DNA of 64,000 bases from Lunularia cruciata (GCA_948567375.1 OX419755.1:31811001-31875000); one strand, 5' to 3'. Shown: positions 42,561 through 54,800, numbered from the stretch's first letter. Notes: a model not told the origin generated them from the letters alone. Numbers and translations are program-made.

Positions 42561-44303
42561 TTGACTATTCTTAGGTGTCTTACTCAGAGGTGTCAAACAA
42601 CCTAATCGGAAATTCCTACCTTGGTGTTGTACTTGAATTTGTCATCGGGTCCAATCAAATTGAACCTTATGATGTTCAAGCCAAGGTATACCTAAAATGA
42701 TATCATAGTGTAGAGGTGACATTACAAACCTCATACACTCTAAATACTCATTCCCAATCTTGAAGGTAAGAGGATGCGAGGTAGGGAATGCAAAACCTTT
42801 TCTACCATCCGCCATCATCAATCTACTTTCAATTATTGGCTTGATAGGAATACCCAATTCCTTTGCTACTTGTATAGATATACAATTCTTTGAACTTCTA
42901 GGATCAACCAAAATCCTACAACCTTGATTAGATGTCTTACCTTGCAAGTGAGGCAAACTTGCATAGGTTGAGCCTTCAATCTCATTGGAACTAATCAAGC
43001 TCCTAGTAGGCGGCTCAAAATCTCTTACTGGGATTCCTTATTTCCCTTATCATTCCGCTCCACAAACTCCATCTAGGCAACTTGTTGAGTTTGCCCATTC
43101 TTGAGTGGACATTCAACAATATGATGTCCCAATTGGCAACAATAAAAACAACCACCATTTTGTCATAGTTTCTCTTTATCTATAGTGCCAAGTGGTTTTG
43201 TTGAATGGAATCAATCTCCATTGGTGCCGGCTCCTCTACCTATGTGTAGTGTATCGGTAGGTTCTACGGAGGTCAAGGTCAAGACCAAGTTGTTACAACC
43301 AAGGAATCAAAACATTTGGCCAACCGCATGGCTTCCTCCAAGTGTTGTGGCTCTTGCATGGTTACCTCTAATTTGGTTCTTGTGTTCAAGCCCCTCACAA
43401 ATCAATCTAGAGCTTCAACTTCTAAGATATTTGGAATTTGCATGATTGTGTTCTAGAATTACATGAGGTAACTTCTTATAGAGCAAATCTGTTTCAATTT
43501 TGCAAACTATCTTGTGCAGCTTGTGTGGCATTTATAGCTTGAAAACAATTAATTATTGCACTCTTGAATTTTGCCCACATCAAGATTGGTGCAAAAAATT
43601 TTCATTCAACTTGCTCCACCCCTAATCTCCACCATAGCTTTGCTACTCCATCCAATTGGCTAGAAGCCAAGAGAATATGTTTTCACTTGTCTTGTAGATA
43701 GGTAGCTTCAAAATAACATTCACAGTCAAACACAAAATTCTCCAGTACACCCAGGAGATTCTTGCTTTCAAATACCTTGGTTTTAGGGAATTGAATTTTC
43801 TCTTCTCCTTCTCAAACTGGTACTCTTTCTATGTGCTCTTATCATCAAAGATCTTGTTCATCCAACAATCAAGCAAGGTGCTCAATTTGTTGCTGCATAG
43901 CAAGGATAACATCTGGCATTTCCGTCATGGTTGCTACTCTATCACGCCACTCCTAATCTATCTAATTTATTAACACTTAGAAGCAACACGTCCATAGTTC
44001 TCCATAAGTTACCACAAAAAGCACTATGATAGGCAATTAGTCTACGGATGTCTTGAGACATGCAACAACAATCCAAAAAGTAAATTGGACCATCCTTTAT
44101 GAACAAGGTTTAAGATGGCTTATCAAAAGGTTTTTCATGAGTGCCAAGGGTTCCTCAAATATGGTGACCATATGCAAAAATTCTTGTCCAAAGTGTGAAG
44201 TGATGAATTGCATGAAATGATGTTTGGGTAGTACTTGAACACAAAAATCCCAATGGTTTGGTAGAAGTGGATTTGGTGGTTCATAAATTCCATCCATCCC
44301 ATT
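42561..44303 (-). pseudogene. gag: D2 gag and protease
   Basis: Gag begins close to the primer site (MDGIYEPPNPLLPNHWDF) and is broken by stops. A CCHC knuckle, CFYCCQLGHHIVEC, lies near 43110-43155. The protease (42642-42998, 118 open codons) has ILVDPRSSKNCIS in place of D-S/T-G and later YDIILGIPWLEHH, the second conserved segment, so its active site is damaged. Confidence 0.78.
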
Positions 44304-44319
44304 CTTGCTCTGATACCAA
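44304..44319 (-). other. D2 primer-binding site (initiator Met tRNA type)
   Basis: The reverse strand reads TTGGTATCAGAGCAAG directly after the LTR end. TGGTATCAGAGC is the standard plant primer site complementary to the 3' end of initiator methionine tRNA, as expected for a chromovirus. Confidence 0.9.
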
Positions 44320-45213
44320 TGTAAAAGATCAAGACCGAGGAGAGAAATAGGAGAATGGAAATTCACTTTAGGACACTTGAATGAAGGAAAACTCTGAATC
44401 CCTAGCATGAGCTTTGGCTCTTGTATTTATAGGGATCATACAAGGCTCTTTAAAAGCTTCTCAAGAAGCTTCCTTGAGCCACTTTCTTGGAGTGCAAGCC
44501 AAGTTAATTGGGAAGCTTCTCAAGAAGCTTCCTTCTAGGAGTTGCTTACTTTGCGTGCAAGCTAAGTTACAATAATCTCTCGGTTAAGTACACACCCATT
44601 TAAGTACGCATCCCCGTAAAGTGTGCATATTCTGGTTGAAAATTTAGGGTTCAATGTTTATAAGTTGTACATGTCATTAATTGTCATTTGATGCAAATTT
44701 TGAAGTTTTTTTCATTTAGCTTTGATGCCAACCTTGCAGCCATTGCTTTGGAATATTGCACATAATTCTTTGAAAGTTCTCTCAACTTTTGTTTGAACTT
44801 CAAAGTAGAGCAGCTTGTCCTCAATATTGAGAACCCATTTACAAAGAGATTTGATATTCTAAAATATGATTCCAATCTCTAAACTTGCATTCAGCTCAAG
44901 GATAAGGGTCATCAATATCATCCACCACTTGCTCTTCAACATGCTCTTTGAGCGCAAGCAATTTGGGACTGAGTAATCTGAAGTACGCACCTATCGGTTA
45001 AGTACGCACACACCCTCCAAGTTCAAGTTGCATACTTAAGTGGGAGGTTACTGTAGTTGGAAGCTTCTAGAAGTTACCTGGAGTGCAAGCTAAGCTAGCC
45101 AGGAAGCTTCCCAAGAAGTTTCCTAGATACTTTTGGAATATTCTAGGCTACTTTGTCTTATTTGTTAATTTGTTAGCCCTACTAACTTCATCGCTGAACT
45201 CCATATTGTTACA
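44320..45213 (-). repeat. D2 5' LTR containing element E
   Basis: TGTAAAAGATC to ATATTGTTACA; about 408 bp once E (44570-45053) and one TA are removed. It has GAAGCTTCTAGAA just right of E (about 45060) and several GAAGCTTC palindromes, like the other family D LTRs. Confidence 0.9.
44570..45053. mobile_element. E: 484-bp pogo/Tc1-mariner-like element
   Basis: TA occurs on both sides (44568-44569 and 45054-45055) and once in the other LTR. Terminal inverted repeats of 21 bp agree at 16 positions; the right end reads inward CAGTAACCTCCC and the left CAATAATCTCTC, both followed by TTAAGTA. CAGT starts and TA duplications fit the pogo/Tigger branch. TTAAGTACGCA-type words recur inside both ends. 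The interior reverse strand has a lysine-rich frame (44684-44875) that may be a transposase remnant. Confidence 0.75.
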
Positions 45214-45218
45214 TTCTA

Positions 45219-45818
45219 TATTAGTCATGAGTAGTTAAAGTTAATCATAGCTAAGCTAGAGAGGACCTTACTTTTGAAAAAGTGGAAAAGATGAGCACCA
45301 CTATCTTGGATTCTAGTGTATTGACTTGTTATTATTCCTAGGTGTTTGGCTTTGAGGAAAGAGTTGAGAACTCTTGGACCCACAAACCTTTTTGCTTTGG
45401 ATTCTTCTATAGTTCAAGAATTGCCCATGTAAGCAATTCTTGACTTAGTGATTGGGTCAAGATAAAACTACATATTTAAGGAAATATGGATATCCTTTGA
45501 CTTTTAACTTTATTTGACTTTTAATTGTATTTGACTTTTAACTTTATTTGACTTTTAGCCTAATAACTTGAGTTATTCAAGTAATTAGTAACTTTGGTAC
45601 GTAACTATTTCACAAATATATAAATTAGGGGTGAGTAGGTACTCATTATCCTTTTATTTGCAACTATCTCTTTCATTGAGTTCTCTAGTGAGCAATGGTT
45701 TGAGTCTTGGAGTGTTAGCCTTGGAAGAGTATGATGGAGTTGGGGTTGCTTGACTTCTTAGTCCATGGTGGTACCATAATAACCATCGGAGGTTCACTCT
45801 AAGTGAGAGATAGGCCGG
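45219..45818 (+). repeat. A3 3' LTR, right piece
   Basis: Continues from TTCTA with TATTAGTCATGAG and runs to AGAGATAGGCCGG, matching family A LTRs but missing the final CTCACA, where the inverted-arm segment begins. Confidence 0.85.
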
Positions 45819-46148
45819 TGTAATACTCCGAGGACAAGAGAAGAGAGAAAACACATATTGCACACTCAAACATTCGATGCCCCAAGGGAGCACCTTCTCT
45901 TTATTATATAGACAAAGAGGATTTCCTCCAAGGAAGCTCCACCATAGGATTAGGGACACAGATAGGTGACATGTCAGCAAGCTCCACCCTTGGATTACTT
46001 ACTTGGATGGGTGACATATCTGGTCTAGGTCCTATCTGGTTGGTCAAACAAGCTTTGACCGGAAGGAATCTTTAGGGAATCTTCTTGTAGAAATCTCAGA
46101 ATCATGTAAAGTACCGTTGGAAAGCTCTTGACGAGACAAAGCAGGAGG
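45819..46148 (-). repeat. Inverted arm, left (F)
   Basis: Begins TGTAATACTCCGAGG. About 330 bp match 49689-50019 in reverse orientation with scattered differences. It contains TTTATTATATAGAC, a TATA-like motif on the reverse strand. It abuts the truncated A3 LTR. It is either a long terminal inverted repeat or the tail of a reverse-oriented LTR. Confidence 0.7.
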
Positions 46149-46261
46149 GAGGGAAGGCAAGCATTGACCTCCACTACATTTGGTTGACGGCCAAATGTTA
46201 ACTTGGGCCAAATTGAAATGATGGGGACCTCCAAATCCCTAATTCAAGGAGATTTGTTCTC

Positions 46262-46995
46262 AAATATGCCTTCAATTTTGCATCTTAGGCTCAATTTTGC
46301 ACCAAATTGACTCTTATTTCACTTCTTTGGGCTCAAATCAAACCCCCATTATCTCACATTGACTCAGTTTTGAAAATTTTGGACAATGCTTCCACACACC
46401 GTTTTCCTTATTGTCAAATTCAAAACAAATCAAGCAGTGAATTTACCCACAATCCATACAATTGAAAGAGAACTCAAGTAATAGCAATTGCAAATACCAA
46501 AGATCATATTAGGCTTGGAGATACCACCAACGCACTCAATTTTTGCACCCAATTTCCTCTTGACCTCACTTCTCTAATCTAATAAATTCATACTCAACTT
46601 AAATCAAAAATCAATCCTCAATTCAATAATATGCCAACAACAAGCAATGATTATAGTCAAGCCACAACCATTCTAGCCTAGAGACTCCAAGTCACGCTCA
46701 CCAACTTGTCTACCATAGATAGGAACTTGAAAGCTCAACATCAAAAAGTGAGTTCTTGGAAATACACTTTGAAGGTATACCCCTTTGTTTGACTTGGATC
46801 TCAAATCCTAATGGCATCATTGATAGTGCAAATAGCACAAGTGATGGTGGATCTCATGGTGTGATCACTAGCACTAACATAAATATGGCTACCACTAAGT
46901 AGTCTCTGAGCAACCACTAATTTAACTCTGACCGTCAAGACTATCATTTTAATGCCTGAGCAAACTAGCTTTGGCACTACAAATGTCATGACAAT
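46262..46995 (-). repeat. Old family C-like LTR and leader
   Basis: 46560-46995 matches the C LTR block (for example AGTAGTCTCTGAG, TTTGGCACTACAAATG, ending TGACA), and 46262-46560 matches the sequence internal to the C1 5' LTR (GGAGATACCACCAAC at 46520-46534 and 26390-26404). Many substitutions show age. Its orientation would suit the 5' end of C0, displaced by A3. Confidence 0.65.
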
Positions 46996-49640
46996 ATTCA
47001 TACCTTGTGCTAAATACTATCTTAAATAGATCTCTTATTGAGATAGGAGTTTACATTACCTATTATGAATTTCAAACTTGTCAAAGCATTCAAGTGATAA
47101 AATAGATCTTCTTTTCAAGGCAATGAATAATCATTCTTTGTTTTCTGTTTATTTAATCCATGATATTAAGTAAGAAAAACAAGTATTATCCTTTTCTTAG
47201 TAAAATACCAAAAGGAACTTACATTATTTAAAATTTGTTCTCCATGAGCTCCTTCAAGATCTTCCAAAACAAATTAATTAATTTCATTGAGATATTTCAA
47301 AGATTTTTTAATTTGATTAAGGTCTTCCAAAGTTCTTCTAATCTATGTGGATATAAATGATAGTTAGGTCTACTCATATGTGAACCTTTAGATAGAAAAT
47401 CTATCTTAAATATAAATCCTTGATAAAAAAAAGTAAATCATTAAGAGGTAGATCATATTGAAGCTTATCTAAACGTTCATGAAAAATGAATTCTCCATCT
47501 TTGAATTTGATGTGTTTATACCCTCATAATAAACTCCTATAATTAGTCCAAATTTCAAAATTAGCATCTACTCTACTCTACTCACTAGTAACTATGCTAA
47601 TAAACTTATCTTTTATGAATGAAATTTCCACCACAAGTGCACAATATCTTAGATGTAATAAGCTATTTTTTATTTTAAGGTCACACAACTTGGTGAATTT
47701 CTTGTTTGAGTGCTCTCAAAGTTGATTGCCAATTGATCTAACTATTCATCTTTGTACTTCTTCTCCTCTATCTTCTATACTTGTAGATTCAGCTCATGTA
47801 ATTTTGTCTTGGTCATTTATCTTGAGCTATTTCCTCTAGAACTTCCACCAATTGATCTCAAACTTCTTCCATTTGCTTGAGGATCTTTGCTTTCCTTTCC
47901 TCTAAGTAGGTATTCAAGGCTTCCAACTCCTACTTAACCTCTTCCATGATTCAAGGTTGATCAATTGCAATCTCTTCCTTCTCCTTCTTCAATTCTTTGG
48001 CTAGGTGCTCCAAATGGATCATCAACTCCTTTTGGTATTTGGATATTTGTAGTTCTAAAGTAACTACTCTGATCTTGGCCGTCTCAAGTGAGTTGCTCCG
48101 TTGTCTTCTTCAAATTCTTGGTGCAAGATCCTTGCTTAGATGTAGAACATATTAATCCATTTACTAGCTCTCCTTTGTATATATATTTGAAGAAGATTGC
48201 TTGGCGGTTGGTGATTTGTCATTCTTTGTGGCTAAAATAGTTTCATTATTGCATTGACAACCATCCTTTATGCCATATCTTTATAACTACATAGCCTCTA
48301 GCCACTGTTGGTGGATCTCTTAGCAGCAAAGGATGCTCTAATTTGGTCATCTAGTGCTTTATCATGCCTGAACTGTGTGTCAAGTGTCATTACTCCCACT
48401 AGTCATGAATCTACACTAAAGATTATTTGCCTTGATCCAACTGTATGAGTTTCCTCTAAGGTTCACTATTTTTCTATCATTCTTCTATGCCATCTTATGG
48501 ATGATTGTGAAGTCACTCAACTCCTAATTCTATAGCAAGAAAGGGAGTTGCTTGATTTGGATTACTTCATTCCTATAATAAATTGCCTATTTTTTTAGTA
48601 TTGAGCGACAAAGAATGGCTTCAATGACCTTCTTCATGGGTTTCTATACAAACACCATGTTGCATATTGGGTGTTAAGCTCAAAAAAAAACTACAAAGAG
48701 CTATAAAGATTAAGAAGGTTTGGGGTTGTTAATTGCTCTTTTTCTTTGAGACTAAGAAATGTTGGTAGAAAGTGCAATTGCTCCAAGTGCACTTGATTTT
48801 ATAGGCAAAATTCTTCAGTCAGTTGGTGGAGAGTCACTCTCTACACATTCAAGTCACTTACTAAATATAAATGGTCTTTGGTAGCAATTCTTTATCCAAG
48901 TGGTGGTGCATTGAAACCAATGTGTTGTCTTTGGGTTCAAAGGTCCTTTGTACTTGAGTTCTTTGCCTACGGCCACCCTTTGGACTTGACTCCTTTGGCA
49001 TTCTTCTCCAAAGTGCCTTTGTCTTTTTACTTGTTCCTTCGTACCGTTGTATATAGAAGAGAAAAATGAATCAATAACTAAAAAAACTATGCTCTAAATG
49101 CTCAAGATGGCACAAAGCTTTGTGAATTTTAACTTGAGATATGTACATGCTTACTTCCAAGAGAAATCACCAACTACTTCCTAACCAAGTTACCTCAACT
49201 TCTAAGAAGCTTCTCTAAAACCTTAACACTAAGTGTATACAAAGGTTCTTCAACATTGTACAATAGTACTACTTAAATATTGTAATACCAAGGGTTAGCC
49301 ATATGATCTAGATGTGAAATTCGGTTTGGTAACTTCTAGAATGATGTTATATATGATGGTCAAAATAGATCAGATAGAAGTATCACCAAAAGAGTACTTC
49401 TACTAATAGGGCAGAAACCAAAATAGACTTGAGATTCTTAGAACCAATAGCTAGACATATGATTTAAAGGTGAGAATTGGTTTGGGAACATCTGGAAGGA
49501 TGTTACACATGATGGACTAAACAGATCAGAAAGAGGTATCACCAAAAGGGGACTTCTACTAATAGAGTAGGAACCGAAATATGCCTAAAATCTTTGAAGG
49601 CAATTTTGGAGGCCTAAACAGATGAATTAGGCCTCAAAAT
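46996..49640 (-). other. AT-rich decayed DNA with a coiled-coil relic
   Basis: Mostly AT-rich with no open gene. On the reverse strand, about 47690-48140 gives interrupted coiled-coil phrases (ELEALNTYLEERKAKILKQM, DQLVEVLEEIA), similar in character to the family B protein but not alignable by eye. A run of 12 C residues lies at 49649-49660. Confidence 0.4.
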
Positions 49641-49688
49641 GTGCAGTTCCCCCCCCCCCCAATGGAGGAAAGGCTGGACTACCCTCCA

Positions 49689-50019
49689 CCTGCTTTGTCT
49701 CGTCAAGAGCTTTCCAACGGTACCTTACTCATGTGATTCTAAGATTCCTACAGGAAGATTCCCTAAAAGATTCCCTCTGGTCAAAGCTTGTTTGACCAAC
49801 CAGATAGGACCTAGACCAGACATGTCACCCATCCAAGTAAGTAATCCAAGGTGGAGCTTGCTGACAAGTCATCTATCTGTGTCCCTAATCCTATGGTGGA
49901 GCTTCCTTGGAGGAAATCCTCTTTGTCTATATAATAAAGAGAAGGTGCTCCCTTGGGGCATCGAATGTTTGAGTGTGCAATCTGTGTTTTCTCTCTTCTC
50001 TTGTCCTCGGAGTATTACA
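49689..50019 (+). repeat. Inverted arm, right (F)
   Basis: Reverse-oriented partner of 45819-46148, ending CCTCGGAGTATTACA. It has CTATATAATAAAGAG about 85 bp before its end, as in an LTR U3/R region. I see no matching target duplication in the 10 bp outside the two arms. Confidence 0.7.
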
Positions 50020-52620
50020 CATATCTTGGAAAGCTAGCAATTGTTTTAAACATTCTTTGATAAAACCTACTTACAATTTTTTAGAATATCTTTTATCTTT
50101 CCTAGTTGTCTATATGACTAAATTCTCCTAAGTTACTCTAGAAACATACTATTCTGTTACATAAAATATGATTAGTACTCTCTAAAAATTCATTTGAATT
50201 TAGCTTCAAGTGTAATGAGCTATGTTCAATTAAACTCAAACATTGATTTTGTTATGCTTTATATAGATTTCAAATTTTTATATGAAAAAAAGGATAACAA
50301 ACTTAAATAATGATAATCTTATGTGTAAGTTTTCCCAACTGACATTTATTTATCTACCACTTGGTCTAAACTATATTATAGTCACTTAAATATACACATG
50401 ATTACTTTAGATATTATTGTAGGGTACCTTATTAGAAGGCCTTAAAAAATCAATGCATACTCATATATAAAGTATATAAAGCAACAACACTTGATATTTT
50501 GTAAGAACTTCACTGACATCAAATATCTTGTATAGGTCAAACAACACTTGAGAACATCATTCAAATTGAATGTAAGATATTGAATATAATAACTTTCTTT
50601 ACAAAGTGATCTCAACATACCAAGTCATCATTGATATACTTCATAACCATGGTGAATGATCTTGGCTCATTGCTTCTTAAATAGACCATAAGTATCTTAA
50701 CTCATATATCTCACTAGTGCCCCAAACGACCCTTTGAAATATTAACATCTCACTTTCAGACCAAATTTGGAACTCAAGAATGAGAGTAAGTCTCATAGCT
50801 CAAGTTGGACATGAGACTCTCTATATATATTTGATATATAATTGCTTGAGTATCAAGGCATTTCTAATATCTTATCAAGAAGTGACTTGAAAATCATTAA
50901 GTACCTTAATAATGAAGAAAAAGGTGACCTCATAGAACACTCATAGAACACATGAAAGATGGGAAAACCCCATCAAGCCATACAAGGGAGAGATAAAAGA
51001 GGTTGAAAAGAGCCTTAATAATGAGGTTATTCTAATTGGCCAAAGCTTAAATTTAGCTATATCTTCATTTAAGATATCAATCTTAAAGTTCAAGATTACA
51101 TCTACTAGAATATATGTGAACTTTGCTTCATCTTGGCACTATTGAAAAGCTCTCATCAAGACACTTCTAAATAAGCAAAAATCAATTCATTTGCTAAAAT
51201 ATGAGAGTAATTCTTTCATTTAAGTCTTGGTGTTCCAAAACTTAGACTTTAATCCTATAGGAAGTAGTTATGTGTAATGTATGGAGTTATAACAAGATAA
51301 AATAATCTTCAAAGTTACCACTTTTGGTATATTTAGGGAAGCTTTTGTTTAAGATGAACCCACATTTATAAGTAGAATGACTTGAAACTTGAAACTTGAA
51401 ACTTGTGTTACATACTATGATTGGGATATAATTTTATGAGATCAAAATGAAGGGTTATATTCAATTTATCCAAACTATACATATAAATATATATAAGTAG
51501 TGTACCCAAGGATGGTTTGGAATCCAAACTTGACCTTAGCAACTTTGGGAATTAATATATGGATTCAAGGTGGATGTTAGGTTTAGCATAAGGGATTATC
51601 CACAAACTTAAGGTATAACAAGAATCCATGGGATGGTATCTTAGACCTTGATCTTATACCTTGATTTAGTGTTCAGTTCAATAACTTTGAGAGTTAATAT
51701 AGGTATGTTAGATGGATGTTAGAGTTTGTAGTCAAGAGAGTAAACTATGAAAAGTCTATCCTATGCCTTAATAGACTTTCTCATGGTAAGAGAAAGCATA
51801 ATTAACACCAATTTAAGGTGTATAAAAGATCTATAAGATATATCTTGTACCTTGATCTTATACCTAGACTTAGTATTAAGCCTAAGTATCATAAAGATTA
51901 AGCATTAATCTATGTGTAATTCATTATTGTTATTCATGAGTTATAGCTAAATATGAGTAAGAGCAAATTGAACTTCACACAAAATTGTATTCCTTGATGG
52001 ATGTATCACTATCACTAAAATCCTAACTATTTAGTTTAGGATCTTCATGTTGGATTAGGAGCAATTAATTACATTGAACTTGATTATAGAAGTAATCATG
52101 ATTGAACTTGATCTGCATCTTCGGCCCAAACTAGATAGAGTATAATCCAATGTTCTGACAGGGAACTATTGAATGCAAGCTAAGTTTTAATATACACCTG
52201 AATCATGCTTAAGTAGGTGGAGATTTGAATGTAGCAATCAAAACATTGGTCAAATAAACTACTCTTTATAACAAACTATGGTGGATATCTCTTTGTGTAC
52301 TTCCCTATCTCTTTGGACCAAGGTGTACTTCCCTCTTGTTTGCATGAGATACTTAGTTGATACTTACCTCCAATCTCTTTGTACTACTCTAAAGTTTATT
52401 CCTCTACAATTCACTCCATGTGGATTATCAAAAGGAACTCATATCACAATGTGTTAACGGCAAGCTCTTTTCTTCTCCTTCATACTTCTTCTCCTTCATA
52501 CGCCCACTATGACATATTTGGAAGAGCCTGCTTCTTCTTGCTTGATCACTACCTTTGTATAATTGTACTTGGACTCGAGTTTCTTAACCATCTTGGTATT
52601 GGATATTCAAATTGATTATA
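50020..52620. other. AT-rich DNA with imperfect repeats
   Basis: No gene recognised. Around 51525-51930 phrases such as ACCTTGATCTTATACCT and TGAGAGTTAATATAGG recur two or three times at irregular 140-200 bp spacing, an old degenerate tandem repeat. Short reading frames here have no family resemblance. Confidence 0.4.
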
Positions 52621-53944
52621 TGTAAACCTTCAGCAGTTCAGATTTCAACATGCGTATAATATCCAAACACTAAACCAGTACTATCTACTTGCGATCCAAT
52701 GGTGATTTTGAAATTGCGTTTTCTTTTCAAAGAAGTCAAATCTTCATATCCATTTATCTATTCCTCATGTGAAAATGACCACCTTAGTAAAAAAATATAA
52801 TCAATAGTGAAATCCAAGACATGCCTGCTTGATATTTATCTTACCTAGATGTTCCACATTCGTAGTATTTACTTCTAACGTCCCAATATCTATGAGATTA
52901 AATATGGCCACATCATTTCGAAAACTAGGTACCGTCTTAAAATATTATTAAAATAAACAAACATAGAAATCTAAACAATATTTCTTCCGAAAGATTTATT
53001 CCAAACATAACTTCAACATTCAAAACCCATCATTAGTTGGGCACCCAACTAACCATGTAAAACTGAGCAGGACAAATTTTAGGTGTATTGTTCCATCACA
53101 CAAGGAATCACTAGATTTTCATCCTTGCTGATTGTCCGTCTTCTCACCATCCTTAACAATCAATCTCTATGCTTCCGGATTTCACATATGCTGCATGACT
53201 CGTAGATTGTACAGCAGGCATGAAATACGCTGTCTGGAGTGTCACCTCGACAGACGTAGGTATGGATCTAAGAGTTCTTCATCTGCTTCAATCTCTTCTT
53301 GCACTGAAGGTCATCCCGGGCTACTGATGTATCTGTTGATGACGGCCATTTTCATATGGAGGTTTCGTTCATTCCATTCTACAGGGTAATCTTGACTTGT
53401 CAGTGCGTTTAGATCTCACTGGAGATTAGATTAGCTTGAGATACCCGATTGATAGAGACACCTTTAGAGCTGCATCTCGCAATCGAACTCGACAAAGAGT
53501 TGGTCGTGAGCTATTTGCACGGTGGAGAAGATGATTCTACGAGCATCGGATCAGTAGTACGCATTCCTCTACCCTGAACATTCACAATAAGCGAAACGGT
53601 TTAATCTGGTTCCTTGGTTGAACTTTCTTTCCATCTTACGTTCAATAACTTCTGTGAATAAGCAATCACACCACGATATCCGGGTATCACAGGATCTTCT
53701 CACCCTAATCCATCACAGCAGAGGAGCGCCGCCCTCGTCAATTTTGCATTTACAAAATAATCTGGGGTCCACAACCATACCGGAGGCTACCCGACAGAAA
53801 AATTTCATTCAAGCAACATATGAAGGATAATTTTGATTTAACAGAACAAATCTTCATGCATTGTAATTAGATACCGTTTGTTTTTATTCATCCGTACTTT
53901 CAACTTGTCACCGCATCATGTCAATTTGCATATATGCATTTGGA
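52621..53944. other. Low-repeat stretch, no gene assigned
   Basis: From about 53040 to 53850 the sequence is less AT-rich and resembles none of the repeat families above. Open frames on either strand are short. It may be intron or flank of the exon-like ORF at 53945-54424. Confidence 0.3.
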
Positions 53945-54424
53945 TCACGCTTTAGCTACTGCTTTTTGCCGCGATTTGGTCACATCAGGCTTGCAAACTT
54001 TGAGCAGGCTCTGAAGTTTTTCATCACCTAAGGTTTGCAGATGGCAGAACTGCTTGACATCAGACGACACGTCATGATCAGGACTTGAGAACATTACATG
54101 TAGGCTAATTTGACTGAGCTTCAAGCCCCGTCTCTGGAACACCTTCAAACATGAAATATTATGCAGAAGTTGGTGGTCACTCTGTCCAGCGCTGATCCAA
54201 ACCGTGCATGGCGAGAAATAGGTCGAGAGAACTGACCAAGCAGGAATATCTATCGCAAGTCTCAGAACCTGTTCATGATGGAAGATGGAAGCGAGCAAGA
54301 AAGGTAGATGTAACGTCGGGAGTTCCAGGTGACAGACATTATCTTCCTTGAAATTAGGAAACGTGCCAGACGGTAGATCTTGATGGTGCATTTGTAGATC
54401 TTGATGGTACAATTGCAGGTACAC
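53945..54424 (-). CDS. Exon-like ORF of unknown function
   Basis: An open frame of 159 codons with balanced composition ends at a stop at 53945. It reads like a folded-protein C-terminus: LPFLLASIFHHEQVLRLAID, ISLHVMFSSPDHDVSSDVK and a basic tail (KSRQKAVAKA). A 21-bp duplication near 54375-54410 repeats HQDL at the start, so the true coding start is probably later or in an upstream exon. I do not recognise the family. It could be a host-gene last exon, a gene fragment, or chance. Confidence 0.35.
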   Translation of the reverse strand: MYLQLYHQDLQMHHQDLPSGTFPNFKEDNVCHLELPTLHLPFLLASIFHHEQVLRLAIDIPAWSVLSTYFSPCTVWISAGQSDHQLLHNISCLKVFQRRGLKLSQISLHVMFSSPDHDVSSDVKQFCHLQTLGDEKLQSLLKVCKPDVTKSRQKAVAKA

Positions 54425-54732
54425 AAGGAGAGAACTAATCCTAAATCTGGTTGTATTTTATGGTGCGGGAGAAAACTATCGCTAAAATCAGATGAAATCC
54501 CAATCTTACGGACGAACATAGGGTTTTCAGAAATAGTTATGAGAGATGTCTATTGGATAAATAATAAATTTCTTACTAAAAATAACAAACTTCATAATAA
54601 TTTTTAGTGAACTCTCTCGCGAGATGAAATAGCAATAAATAAATGTTCACTTATGGGTATTTAGTCCAAGTTGCATTCTTGTATAAAAATCAGGCGTTAT
54701 GTCATGGAGGTTTAGGAATGACGTGGTTTCTC

Positions 54733-54800
54733 GAGAGGATGGCCAAGTGGTTAAGTGAATTGGTTTTGATTTATGAATTTTTTGGCAGATTCAAAATCCA
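54733..54800 (+). repeat. tRNA-like head (possible SINE or tRNA relic)
   Basis: GAGGATGGCCAAGTGGTTAAG resembles the 5' half and A box of serine/leucine tRNAs, and GCAGATTCAAAATCC about 45 bases on resembles a B box with an extra base. No full tRNA can be folded, so this is a relic or SINE head at best. Confidence 0.35.

Larger units (their letters stand above)
39049..45213 (-). mobile_element. D2: complete chromovirus
   Basis: LTRs at 39049-39413 and 44320-45213 (the latter enlarged by element E), flanked by a perfect TTCTA duplication (39044-39048 and 45214-45218). On the minus strand: initiator-Met primer site, gag, protease, RT, RNase H, integrase and chromodomain. Stops and shifts occur throughout, so it is inactive, but the full structure is legible. 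Confidence 0.92.
28562..45818 (+). mobile_element. A3: family A gypsy element split by B3/B4 and D2/E
   Basis: Shortened 5' LTR (28562-28687), primer site (28692), leader to 29636, then gag, protease, RT, integrase from 35063 to about 38900 and a 3' LTR in two pieces (38949-39048 and 45219-45818). B3 with nested B4 separates leader from gag; D2 with nested E splits the 3' LTR. Removing them gives a normal family A order. The coding part has many stops, so this is the oldest A copy here. Its LTR end is missing where the inverted-arm segment begins. Confidence 0.85.

Noticed and set aside
49649-49660. Run of 12 C residues as a structural signal
   Set aside because: It could form unusual DNA, but a single homopolymer run is more likely slippage or assembly noise.
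49639-50037. 132-codon ORF over the right inverted arm
   Set aside because: It runs through a 12-C run and a TATA/U3-like region, is not conserved in the left arm, and shows no domain.
52379-52615. 78-codon ORF
   Set aside because: AT-rich context, no recognisable domain, no conserved neighbours; consistent with chance.
54733-54800. Functional tRNA gene
   Set aside because: The 5' half resembles a Ser/Leu tRNA but the anticodon arm and acceptor pairing cannot be formed; kept only as a relic.
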